Shown here: piece after piece, positions 37,658-45,108 of the stretch
Layout: each line of letters opens with the position of its first letter
How positions within the stretch are numbered: position 1 is the first letter of the stretch
DNA from: an uncultured beta proteobacterium
Lineage (GTDB): Bacteria > Pseudomonadota > Gammaproteobacteria > Burkholderiales > Burkholderiaceae_C
Direction of reading: 5' to 3'
Assembly (NCBI GenBank): GCA_903832285.1
Contig: CAILAY010000009.1
Coordinates: 62,001 to 126,000, forward strand
DNA length: 64,000 nucleotides
Made by a program: the position numbers and the translations under genes
The notes under the pieces: model-generated
The model's input: the letters and a program-made list of their open reading frames with translations, nothing else
The model's database searches: none
What the model was told of the DNA's origin: nothing

Positions 37658-38413
37658 TCAGCCGGGTCGCACCTGCGATAAAAATGCCTTGGCGCGCGGG
37701 TGCGCCGGGTTCGAGAAGAACTCTGCGGGCGTGGTGTCTTCCAGGATCACCCCGAGGTCAAAGAAGATGAGCCGGTCCGCCACTTCACGGGCAAAGCCCA
37801 TTTCATGCGTGACCACGAGCATCGTGATGCCGGTGTGCGCCAGTTCACGCATCACCGCCAGAACCTCGTTCACCATCTCCGGGTCGAGCGCAGACGTGGG
37901 CTCGTCGAACAGCAACACCTTGGGATCCATGGCCAATGCCCGTGCGATCGCCACGCGTTGCTGCTGCCCACCCGACAACTGCACCGGATATTTGTGCGCC
38001 TGATCCTTCAGGCCCACGCGCTCCAGCAGTGCCAGTGCCTTGGCTTCTGCATCCGCTCTGGACATCTTGCGCACGCGCATCGGAGCCAGAGCGACGTTTT
38101 TCAGAATGGTCAGGTGCGAGAACAAGTTGAAGTTCTGGAACACCATGCCCACCTCGCGCCGGATGGCGTCCAGGTTCTTCATGTCGTCGTTGAGCTCGAT
38201 ACCGTCGATCCGTATGTTGCCGCCATCGTGGGCTTCCAGCCGGTTCAAGGTCCGCAAAAAAGTGGACTTGCCCGAACCCGAGGGCCCGATGATGGCCGTC
38301 ACCTGACCTTCGTAGAACGTCGCGGATGCGCCCTTCAATGCGCGGAACGCGCCGAAGTGCTTGTCCACGTCGCGGGCCTCGATGATGGGCTTGAGTGTGC
38401 TTGGAGTGGTCAT
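37658..38413 (-). CDS. Polar amino acid ABC transporter ATPase (HisP/GlnQ type)
   Basis: A 251-residue ATPase of the polar amino acid uptake family. Walker A is [13 protein letters not shown], the signature [15 protein letters not shown], Walker [13 protein letters not shown] and the switch [18 protein letters not shown] 38413 has TAGGAG with good spacing and lies 9 bp after the permease stop. It energises the permease and binding protein encoded upstream. The HutC-type operator before the operon suggests histidine or a related amino acid as substrate. Confidence 0.92.
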   Translation of the reverse strand: MTTPSTLKPIIEARDVDKHFGAFRALKGASATFYEGQVTAIIGPSGSGKSTFLRTLNRLEAHDGGNIRIDGIELNDDMKNLDAIRREVGMVFQNFNLFSHLTILKNVALAPMRVRKMSRADAEAKALALLERVGLKDQAHKYPVQLSGGQQQRVAIARALAMDPKVLLFDEPTSALDPEMVNEVLAVMRELAHTGITMLVVTHEMGFAREVADRLIFFDLGVILEDTTPAEFFSNPAHPRAKAFLSQVRPG

Positions 38414-38422
38414 TGATTTCTC

Positions 38423-39181
38423 CTAGCGCTTTCTGCCGACATCAAGCCGCGTTTCCAACGCTGACGTGAGCGAAGTGAACGCCGTGGTCAGAATCAGGTA
38501 GATGCTCGCCGTGGTCAGGAACACCGGAATCGGCAGGTAGCTCGAGGCCTGCACCCGATAGCCGATCATGGTCAGTTCCACCACGCTGATGGCATAGGCC
38601 AGCGACGAGTCCTTGACCAGCGAGGCCAGGTTGTTCGCCAGTGCCGGCAAGGCCACGCGCATACTCTGTGGAAAGATGATGTCCATGAAGGTCTGAAACG
38701 GTGACAACCCCAGTGCCTTCGCCGCCTCGATCTGGCCATGCGGCACGGCCAGGATACCGGCGCGAACGCACTCCGTGTTGTAGGCGCCGATGTTGATCGC
38801 CAGGGCGATCGCGGCACATGCAAAGTCGGACGGCTGCATCGAGTCCGGCAGCAGTTGCGGTGAAGCCAACCACACGAACAGGATCTGCAGAAGAAGAGGC
38901 GTACCGCGGATCAGCCAGACGTAGAAGTCGCACAGCCAGCGCAGGGGCGCAAACGAGGACAGCTTGCCCAGACCCGCCACGACGCCGATCACCATTCCCG
39001 ACAGGCCGGAGATCAGTGTCAGCAGCACCGTCATGCGGGCGCCTTCCGTGAACTCGTGGGCCGCAGGGCCAATCGGCGCAGGCGCCAACGAAAGCGGCAA
39101 CGCCATTCCCCACAGCACCAGCAGCAGTCCGATCATGGACGCGAACATGGCGTAGCCGGGGTGTTGCTTGCTCCAGTTCAT
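38423..39181 (-). CDS. Polar amino acid ABC transporter permease (HisM/HisQ type)
   Basis: A 252-residue inner-membrane permease with about five transmembrane helices. The characteristic cytoplasmic EAA loop is EAAKALGLSPFQTFMDIIFPQSMRVALPAL. WLIRGTPLLLQILFVW is the conserved helix-3 segment of this subfamily. Only one permease gene is present, so it probably works as a homodimer. ATG 39181 lies 12 bp after the binding-protein stop; TTG 39187 is an alternative start. Confidence 0.9.
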   Translation of the reverse strand: MNWSKQHPGYAMFASMIGLLLVLWGMALPLSLAPAPIGPAAHEFTEGARMTVLLTLISGLSGMVIGVVAGLGKLSSFAPLRWLCDFYVWLIRGTPLLLQILFVWLASPQLLPDSMQPSDFACAAIALAINIGAYNTECVRAGILAVPHGQIEAAKALGLSPFQTFMDIIFPQSMRVALPALANNLASLVKDSSLAYAISVVELTMIGYRVQASSYLPIPVFLTTASIYLILTTAFTSLTSALETRLDVGRKR

Positions 39182-39193
39182 GGCCAAAAACTC

Positions 39194-39964
39194 TTAGTGG
39201 CAGGAGATGTCGGACTGGAAGTACTTGGTCGACAGCTTCTGGTAAGTGCCGTCCTTCACGACCGCGGCCAGGGACTTGTTCATCTGGTCCATCAGGTCCT
39301 TGTTGTTCTTGCGCGTAATCATGGAGATGCGCTCGACAAACACCATGTCGCCGGGGGTGGCGCCGGTGCCGGGGTTCTTGTCCAGCGTGGCCTTCACCAC
39401 GTACTTGTCGGAGATCCAGGCGTCATACTTCTTGGCCTTGAGCGCGGCAAAATTGGCGGCTTCGTCCTTGTAGGTCTTGATCTCGCCGATGCCGTCGATC
39501 TTCTTGGCAGCGTCGAAGTAGGTCGTGGCGATCTGCACGCCAACCGACTTGCCCTTCAATGCTGCGACGGTCAGCGGACCACCGGGCAATGACACGATCT
39601 GTCCACCAGAGCAATAGTGCGGGTTGGCGAAGTCAACCGCCTTGGCGCGCTCTTCGGTGAACCCGTGGGAGGCGATGGCAAAGTCGAAACGGTCCTGGCG
39701 GATGGAAGCCAGTTGGGCGTCGAACGAAACCACGCGCCAGTCCAGCTTGAGGCCCATGTTCTTCACGATCGCTTCGGCCAGTTCGATTTCAAAGCCGGTC
39801 AGCGTGGGACCGTCAAAATAGTTGAAAGGGTAGTACTGACCTTCGGTCGCGACCACAATCGTGCCCGCATCCTTGATGGTTTTCCAGTCCCGCGCCTGAA
39901 CATTTCCTGCCAAAAGCATCGCTATGCAGGATGCCGCTCCGAAGAGCTTTGTAAAAAATCGCAT
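39194..39964 (-). CDS. Periplasmic polar-amino-acid-binding protein
   Basis: A 256-residue binding protein of family 3 (SBP_bac_3). The signal peptide is MRFFTKLFGAASCIAMLL with AGNVQA cleavage. The mature part shows DAGTIVVATEGQYYPFNYFDG, LTGFEIELAEAIVKNMGL, RQDRFDFAIASHGFTEER and LKGKSVGVQIATTY, all normal. ATG 39964 has AGGAGATG upstream. The gene starts the importer-porin operon. A strong intrinsic terminator ends only 17 bp before the ATG, and a perfect HutC-type palindrome lies about 175 bp upstream, so expression is probably doubly controlled. Confidence 0.9.
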   Translation of the reverse strand: MRFFTKLFGAASCIAMLLAGNVQARDWKTIKDAGTIVVATEGQYYPFNYFDGPTLTGFEIELAEAIVKNMGLKLDWRVVSFDAQLASIRQDRFDFAIASHGFTEERAKAVDFANPHYCSGGQIVSLPGGPLTVAALKGKSVGVQIATTYFDAAKKIDGIGEIKTYKDEAANFAALKAKKYDAWISDKYVVKATLDKNPGTGATPGDMVFVERISMITRKNNKDLMDQMNKSLAAVVKDGTYQKLSTKYFQSDISCH

Positions 39965-39980
39965 TACATCTCCTATGAAC

Positions 39981-40010
39981 AAAAAAAATGTTGAAGGTGA
40001 CACCTTCAAC
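39981..40010 (-). terminator. Intrinsic terminator in the leader of the amino acid importer operon
   Basis: On the minus strand GTTGAAGGTG and CACCTTCAAC form a perfect inverted repeat around one base (39990-40010), followed by A and eight T residues (39988-39981). The T-run ends eight bases before the Shine-Dalgarno of the binding-protein gene, so no room is left for a promoter in between. The hairpin could stop read-through from the upstream EamA gene (stop 40225). It also lies downstream of the HutC-type operator, so it would attenuate a transcript that starts there. A second hairpin, GGGACT/AGTCCC, just upstream could compete. Confidence 0.72.
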
Positions 40011-40138
40011 GCCCTTGCATCAGGGACTCGCTGATCGCCAAAGTCCCCCCAACTTCACCGAAATCCTTCTTCGCCCAGACGGTTTTTTTAACCGGCCCAC
40101 GCCGGGGGAAAATATCCGACTGAGTCTAGCTTTTCGAA

Positions 40139-40152
40139 CTTGTATATACAAG
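40139..40152. promoter_or_regulatory. Perfect HutC-type operator upstream of the amino acid importer operon
   Basis: CTTGTATATACAAG is a perfect 14-bp palindrome and matches the HutC binding consensus more closely than the two other sites in the window. It lies in the 260-bp region between the convergently ordered EamA stop (40225) and the binding-protein start (39964), 175 bp before the latter. The position fits a promoter for the importer-permease-ATPase-porin operon. Confidence 0.68.
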
Positions 40153-40224
40153 GTGGGAACGCCACATTTTTATCATGGTTTTCCCTTGCTTTTCGCCCTG
40201 CAGGGGCGGATCCAAACCGGTAGT

Positions 40225-41133
40225 TCATGCCTTGCTCCGCAACGGCAGCAGTTGCACGCCCACCATGCTGGCGAAGATCAGGCTGCAGCCGGCGACTCCG
40301 GCTGCGTTGAGGTGGTCGCCCATCAGCGCGAAGCCAAACAGCGCCGCAAACAGGGTCTCGGCCGAGAGGACGATCGCCGCGTCGGCCGCATGGGCGTAGC
40401 GCTGCGCCACCACCTGCGCGGTAAACGCCACGCCGACCGAAAAGACGCCGGTGTAGGCCAACGGCCACAGTGCAGCCTGCAGTCCGGACCAAGTCACCGG
40501 CTCATACGCCAGCGTCCAAAGCAGCGCCAACGCGCCGCACACGGCAAACTGCCCGCAAGCCACCAGGAAGGGTGCTGACATGCGATCGGCCACGCGACCG
40601 ATGAGCAGCACGTGAATGGCCCAGGGAAGTGCCGAAGCGATGACCCACAGGTCGCCATGACCAATGGTCACACTTTGCGCGCCGGAAAGCAGGTAAGCAC
40701 CGACCATGGAAGCCACCGCGCCCACCCACACGGACCAATGCGGCAACTGGCGCCAGGCCAACCATCCGAGCATGGGTACGAGCGGCACATAGAGAGCGGT
40801 CAGGAAGCCGGCATTGGTGGCGGTGGTGCTGAGGAGCCCGATCTGTTGCAACGCCGCACCCAGAGCCAGCAGAGCGCCAAGGCCGGCAATCCTGAGACTG
40901 TCGTTGGCCTGCAGTGGCGTGGCCTTGCGTCCCAGGCTGCGCCACTCCAGCCACGCCAATGGCGCAACGACCAGTGCGCCAATCAGAAATCGCACTCCGG
41001 TAAAGGTCATCGGTCCGACATGGGCCATGCCGCGAATTTGCGGAACGAAGGCGGAACCCCAGATCAGCGCCACACAGATCAACAGGAGATTGGCGCTGAC
41101 TCGGGACATGCGGGGTGACTTGGCCACGCTCAT
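40225..41133 (-). CDS. EamA/DMT family transporter
   Basis: A 302-residue inner-membrane protein with ten predicted helices arranged as two EamA repeats, each opening with patterns like LLLICVALIWGSAFVPQI and ending with a glycine-rich helix (LGALLALGAALQQIGLL; SAETLFAALFGFALMGD). Such proteins are amino acid or metabolite exporters. ATG 41133 overlaps the arginase stop by 4 bp, so it is the third gene of the cyclodeaminase-arginase unit. Export or uptake of an arginine-pathway intermediate is a guess. A second internal start (41109) would trim eight residues. Confidence 0.85.
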   Translation of the reverse strand: MSVAKSPRMSRVSANLLLICVALIWGSAFVPQIRGMAHVGPMTFTGVRFLIGALVVAPLAWLEWRSLGRKATPLQANDSLRIAGLGALLALGAALQQIGLLSTTATNAGFLTALYVPLVPMLGWLAWRQLPHWSVWVGAVASMVGAYLLSGAQSVTIGHGDLWVIASALPWAIHVLLIGRVADRMSAPFLVACGQFAVCGALALLWTLAYEPVTWSGLQAALWPLAYTGVFSVGVAFTAQVVAQRYAHAADAAIVLSAETLFAALFGFALMGDHLNAAGVAGCSLIFASMVGVQLLPLRSKA

Positions 41134-42086
41134 GCGGACCCGCCGCTGTTGCGCATGAGGGTGCTCTTGCCGAACAGGCTCTCGATCAGGTCCACGGCGA
41201 GTTCGGCGGTCTGGTTGCGCAGGTCCAGCGCCGGATTGAGTTCCACCAGATCCAGCGATGCCAGTCGACCCGTGTCTGCGATCATCTCCATGCACAACTG
41301 CGCCTCGCGGTAACTTGGGCCGCCGCGCACCGTGGTGCCCACGCCGGGCGCAATCTGCGGGTCCAGAAAATCGACGTCCAGACTGACGTGCAGATGCGTG
41401 TTGGCATCCACCAGCGCCAGCGCCAGTTCCATCGCGTGGCGCATGCCCATCTCGTCGATGTAGCGCATGTCGAACACTTCGATGCCGATGTCATGCACCA
41501 GCCGCTTTTCTCCCGCGTCCACGCTGCGAATGCCGATCTGGCGAATCTCCTTCGGGCGAAGCGCGGGCACGTGGCCACCGATCTCGATCAGCGCTTGAGG
41601 ACCGTGTCCGCACAAGCAGGCCACCGGCATGCCGTGGATATTGCCGCTGGGTGTGAGCGTGGCGGTGTTGAAGTCGGCGTGCGCGTCGAACCACAACACG
41701 CGCAGCTTTTTGCCGGCGTCGCGGCAATGGCGCGCAACCGCGCTGATCGAACCAATGCTCAGGCAATGGTCGCCGCCAAGCATGAGGGGAAGGCGTCCGT
41801 CCTTGAGTTCGGCGTAGGTCGCCTCGTGCACCAACTGGTTCCACTGCACCACTTCGGCCAGGTGGCGGTAGCCGTCGACCGCATCCCGCCACGGATTTGC
41901 AGGACCGGCCAGGTTGCCGCAGTCCTTCACATCCAGGCCAAACTTCGCAATCGCCTGCGCGATGCCCGCCACCCGCAACGCTTCGGGCCCCATGCGGGCG
42001 CCCAGGCTGCCCGCACCAATGTCGGTGGGGACACCGATGAGGCTGATGCCGCGCGGCACCGTGGAGCTTGCGGCGATGGTGATCAT
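41130..42086 (-). CDS. rocF: Arginase
   Basis: A 318-residue enzyme of the ureohydrolase family that cleaves arginine to ornithine and urea. The binuclear manganese site is visible as LMLGGDHCLSIGS, WFDAHADFN and HVSLDVDFLDP, in family order. ATG 42086 overlaps the cyclodeaminase stop and is preferred over the longer frame, which would run back through that gene. Its product ornithine is the substrate of the upstream-encoded cyclodeaminase, giving a two-step arginine-to-proline route. Confidence 0.95.
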   Translation of the reverse strand: MITIAASSTVPRGISLIGVPTDIGAGSLGARMGPEALRVAGIAQAIAKFGLDVKDCGNLAGPANPWRDAVDGYRHLAEVVQWNQLVHEATYAELKDGRLPLMLGGDHCLSIGSISAVARHCRDAGKKLRVLWFDAHADFNTATLTPSGNIHGMPVACLCGHGPQALIEIGGHVPALRPKEIRQIGIRSVDAGEKRLVHDIGIEVFDMRYIDEMGMRHAMELALALVDANTHLHVSLDVDFLDPQIAPGVGTTVRGGPSYREAQLCMEMIADTGRLASLDLVELNPALDLRNQTAELAVDLIESLFGKSTLMRNSGGSA

Positions 42087-43201
42087 GCGGCCAGTGCCAG
42101 TTCCCGCTTGTCGGCGTGCGAAGTGGCGGCGGTCGCGTAACGCGTGCCGCTCAAAGTGGGTGCAGCCACCGGACGGATCAGGCTGAACAGGTCTTTCGGA
42201 TTGGCCAATTCGGGGATCAGCGAAACCCATTCCCCCATGCCCAATTCGTGCGCGGCATCACGCATGAAGCGCAGGGCCGAATAGTCTTCCAGCGCAAATC
42301 CGACGGAGTCGAAGAGTGTCACCTGGGACTCGTGGGTGCGCCCGGTTGCCGTCTTGTTCAGCACCCGCCACAGTTCGGTCACGGCGAAATCCTGCGGCAT
42401 TTGTTGCAGATCGCCTTCGATGCGCGTCTGCGGCTCGTACTCCACAAACACCCCAGCGCCGCGCAGCACATCGGGATGCAGCTCGGTCTTGCCGGGGCAG
42501 TCGCCGCCCACGCCGTTGATGTGCATGCCGGGTTCGATCATGTCGGGGGTGAGGATGGTGGCATTGGTCTTGTCGGCAGTCACGGTGGTCACGATATCAG
42601 CTCCGCGCACGGCCTGTGCCACGCTGGTGCAGCATATCAGGCGCAGTGCGGTGTGCGCGAGGTTGCGCACCAGTTTTTCGGTGGCTGCGGGGTCGGTATC
42701 AAACAGGCGGATCTCTTCGATGCCAAGGAGGTAATGGAAGGCCAACGCCTGGAACTCGCTTTGCGCCCCGTTGCCGATCAGGGCCAGCGTCTTGCTGTCG
42801 GGTCGCGCCAGTGCGCGTGCGGCGACAGCCGACATCGCAGCCGTGCGCAGGGCGGTGGTCAGAGTGAGTTCGCTCAGGCATTGCGGCACACCGGTCGCCA
42901 CATCCGCCAACACGCCAAATGCCATCACAGTAGGCAGGCCAACCAGCGTGTTCTTGGGGTGGCCGTTGACGTATTTGAAGGCGTAGGTCGCGGCATCGGA
43001 AATGGGCATGAGCTCGATCACACCACCGGCCGAATGGCTCGCGACGCGAGCGCACTTGTCGAAGTCCTGCCAACGAAGGAAGTCTTCGTGGATGTAGTCT
43101 GCCATGCGCTTCAAGGTGGTGGCTGCACCCATCCGGGTGACGATTGCGGCCACATCCTGGGCGCTGAGAAATCGGGTATGGGCAAGAGGAGTGCGGTTCA
43201 T
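42083..43201 (-). CDS. Ornithine cyclodeaminase
   Basis: A 372-residue enzyme that turns ornithine into proline and ammonia with bound NAD+. The Rossmann motif LALIGNGAQSEFQALAF and the catalytic aspartate region INGVGGDCPGKTELH are visible; HSAGGVIELMPISD near the N-terminus helps bind substrate. At 372 residues it is slightly longer than typical (about 330-350). ATG 43201 has AGGAAG upstream. It is the first gene of the cyclodeaminase-arginase-EamA operon, divergent from two Lrp genes. Together with PutA it could carry arginine to glutamate. Confidence 0.92.
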   Translation of the reverse strand: MNRTPLAHTRFLSAQDVAAIVTRMGAATTLKRMADYIHEDFLRWQDFDKCARVASHSAGGVIELMPISDAATYAFKYVNGHPKNTLVGLPTVMAFGVLADVATGVPQCLSELTLTTALRTAAMSAVAARALARPDSKTLALIGNGAQSEFQALAFHYLLGIEEIRLFDTDPAATEKLVRNLAHTALRLICCTSVAQAVRGADIVTTVTADKTNATILTPDMIEPGMHINGVGGDCPGKTELHPDVLRGAGVFVEYEPQTRIEGDLQQMPQDFAVTELWRVLNKTATGRTHESQVTLFDSVGFALEDYSALRFMRDAAHELGMGEWVSLIPELANPKDLFSLIRPVAAPTLSGTRYATAATSHADKRELALAA

Positions 43202-43257
43202 GATGGTCTTCCTGGATAAGTTGTGGCCAGTGTCTCGCCTTGTTGTGACAATGTAAA

Positions 43258-43314
43258 TCACCAATATTGCTAGCTTTTCGTCAGATATCTGGCATTTCGG
43301 GAGACCAATATGGC
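43258..43314. promoter_or_regulatory. Repeated ACCAATAT motif in the cyclodeaminase/Lrp intergenic region
   Basis: The 124 bp between the divergent genes contain ACCAATATTGC (43260-43270) and ACCAATATGGC (43304-43314), 44 bp apart, close to four helical turns. The first extends to TCACCAATATT, which also lies in the putA upstream region (19801-19811). Lrp/AsnC regulators bind phased, degenerate sites, often next to their own gene, so these are candidate operators. No function is proven. Confidence 0.4.
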
Positions 43315-43325
43315 AAAATGCACTG

Positions 43326-43751
43326 ATGGACAGTACGGATCAGCAATTGTTGTCGCTACTGCGCAAGGACGCGCGCACCTCGGTCGCCACTCTGGCGAGC
43401 AAACTGGGCGTGTCCCGCGGCACCGTCACCAATCGGGTCACCAAGCTGGAGGACGCGGGCATCATCGTGGGCTACACGGTCAAGCTGCGGCCCGACGCGC
43501 AAGCCACCGAAATCAGCGCCTGGATGAGCGTTGCCGTCGAAGGCAACGAGACCCGTTCGGTCATTTCCAGCCTGCTGGGCGAGCCCGGCGTGGCGACACT
43601 GCACGACACCAATGGCAGATGGGATTTGCTGGCCGAACTGCGCGCCGCCAACCTGGCGGAATTGTCCAAGGTGCTGGAGCGCATCCGCCTGATCCGCGGC
43701 ATCAGCAGCACCGAGACCAGCATCCACCTCGAAACCTATCGGCTGTCATGA
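43326..43751 (+). CDS. Lrp/AsnC family transcriptional regulator (first of tandem pair)
   Basis: A 141-residue regulator. The N-terminal winged helix is visible as MDSTDQQLLSLLRKDARTS, LASKLGVSRGTVTNRVTKLEDAGIIVGYT, followed by a RAM effector-binding domain with typical GNETRSVISSLL and GVATLHDTNGRWDLLAEL. It is divergent from the cyclodeaminase-arginase operon and likely responds to arginine, ornithine or proline. Its stop overlaps the start of a second Lrp-like gene by 4 bp. The tandem pair may form heteromers or control different targets. Confidence 0.9.
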   Translation: MDSTDQQLLSLLRKDARTSVATLASKLGVSRGTVTNRVTKLEDAGIIVGYTVKLRPDAQATEISAWMSVAVEGNETRSVISSLLGEPGVATLHDTNGRWDLLAELRAANLAELSKVLERIRLIRGISSTETSIHLETYRLS

Positions 43752-44224
43752 GCGAACATTCAAGCGAGCTCGATCGCATCGATCTCAAGATACTGGACTG
43801 CCTGCAGCGCGACGGCCGCATCTCCAACCTGAAGCTTGCCGAGGCCGTGACGCTCTCGCCCACGGCGGTGCTGGCGCGCGTGCAGCGGCTCACCAAGGAC
43901 GGCTACATCCTGGGCTACGAGGCGCGACTGAACCCGCTCAAACTCGGTGCCGGGTTGACGGTATTTGTGGAGGTGCTGCTGGACCGCACCACGCCCAATG
44001 TATTCGAGGCTTTCAAGGCCGCCGTGCAAGTGCGAGGCGAAATCATGGAGTGCCACATGGTCGCCGGCGGCTTTGACTATCTGCTCAAGACCCGCATGGC
44101 CGACATGAGCGCTTACCGGGACTTTGCCGGCACCGTGCTGTGGCAACTCCCCGGTGTGCGCGAAACCCGCACCTACGCGGTGATGGAAGAAGTCAAGAGC
44201 ACGACGCACTTGGCCCTGCGCTGA
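43748..44224 (+). CDS. Lrp/AsnC family transcriptional regulator (second of tandem pair)
   Basis: A 158-residue regulator, slightly longer than the first and closer in appearance to Lrp/BkdR/PutR-type proteins. The HTH is SNLKLAEAVTLSPTAVLARVQRL; the RAM domain has GLTVFVEVLLDRTTPNVFEAFK and ECHMVAGGFDYLLKTRM, the last phrase being typical of leucine-responsive-type proteins. It starts inside the stop of the first gene (ATGA at 43748). Control of the nearby arginine or putA genes is inferred from position and the shared ACCAATAT motif. Confidence 0.9.
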   Translation: MSEHSSELDRIDLKILDCLQRDGRISNLKLAEAVTLSPTAVLARVQRLTKDGYILGYEARLNPLKLGAGLTVFVEVLLDRTTPNVFEAFKAAVQVRGEIMECHMVAGGFDYLLKTRMADMSAYRDFAGTVLWQLPGVRETRTYAVMEEVKSTTHLALR

Positions 44225-44265
44225 GGCGGCCAGCACCGACCGGTCGGTCGGTCTGGAAAACCCCG

Positions 44266-44294
44266 ATACTGGTATTCAATTGGTCCGCTATACT
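44266..44294 (+). promoter_or_regulatory. Candidate promoter/operator upstream of the GntR (nag) regulator
   Basis: A TATACT -10-like hexamer (44289-44294) is preceded by ACTGGTATTCAATTGG (44268-44283), which fills the spacer region and shares the pattern A(C/T)TGGTA-N6-TGG with ATTGGTAGCATAGTGG at 47296-47311, just after the promoter of the TonB receptor. Half-sites with TGGT are known for NagR/DasR-like GntR regulators, but the full palindrome is absent here. No good -35 is seen. Confidence 0.35.
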
Positions 44295-44364
44295 GGCGGC
44301 GCGTCCCGGTGTTGCTGCCGGACCAGGGTGGCCAAACCCAACAACGTCAATGTGGAAAGAGCGT

Positions 44365-45108
44365 ATGAGCCAGGGCGATGTCTTTAAATTCAAACCCGAT
44401 GCGCGCGACAGTTCTCCGCTATACATGCAGCTTGCCCGCAAGTTGGGCCAGAGCATCCGCGACGGGCGCTACAAGCCCGACGAAGCGCTGCCGTCGGAGC
44501 GTCTGCTGGCGGAGTCGCTGAACCTGTCGCGCGTGACGGCACGCTCGGCCATCGACCAGCTGGTGGAACAGGGACTGGTCATCCGCCGGCGCGGCTCCGG
44601 CAACTACATTGCCCCGCGCTTTGAGCAACCACTGTCTCACCTATCGACTTTCTCGGAGGAGTTGCGCAGGCGCGGCTACACGCCATCGTCGCGTTGGCTG
44701 CAGCGCGCCATCGTGCTGGCCAAAACCGACGAGCAACTGAGTCTGGGTCTGTCGTCGGGTGCGAAGGTGGCGCGCCTGGAGCGCCTGCGGCTGGCCGACG
44801 ACGTGGTGATGGCCTACGAGGTGAGCGTGCTGCCGCAACACGTGCTGCCAAATCCGATGCAGGTGGAAGGCTCTTTGTACGAGCATTTGAGTCTCAGCCA
44901 TCAGGCGCCGGTGCGCGCCTTGCAGCACATACGCGCGCTGAACGCGCAACCCCGACTGGCAGAGCAGTTGGGCATACCGGATCGGCAGGCCGTGCTCTTC
45001 ATCACCCGCATCGGCTACCTGGACTCGGGGCAGGCGGTGGAACTCACGCACTCCTATTGCCGCAGCGATTACTACGACTTCGTCGCCGAGATGAGGCGCG
45101 ACGGATGA
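44365..45108 (+). CDS. GntR family regulator of GlcNAc utilisation (NagQ/NagR-like)
   Basis: A 247-residue GntR/HutC-subfamily protein. The winged helix (about 16-85) shows SPLYMQLARKLGQSI, YKPDEALPSERLLAE and NLSRVTARSAIDQLVEQGLVIRRRGSGNYIA. The C-terminal UTRA domain binds a sugar-phosphate effector in related proteins, probably GlcNAc-6-P or GlcN-6-P here. ATG 44365 is preceded by GGAAAGAG. It overlaps nagA by 4 bp and heads the nag cluster. It is not HutC: that protein is encoded at 23211. Confidence 0.88.
   Translation: MSQGDVFKFKPDARDSSPLYMQLARKLGQSIRDGRYKPDEALPSERLLAESLNLSRVTARSAIDQLVEQGLVIRRRGSGNYIAPRFEQPLSHLSTFSEELRRRGYTPSSRWLQRAIVLAKTDEQLSLGLSSGAKVARLERLRLADDVVMAYEVSVLPQHVLPNPMQVEGSLYEHLSLSHQAPVRALQHIRALNAQPRLAEQLGIPDRQAVLFITRIGYLDSGQAVELTHSYCRSDYYDFVAEMRRDG

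Noticed and set aside
40200-40224. CGCCCCTGCAGGGCG palindrome after the EamA gene, considered as a terminator
   Set aside because: Short stem with no T-tract on either strand; the convincing terminator is at 39981-40010.
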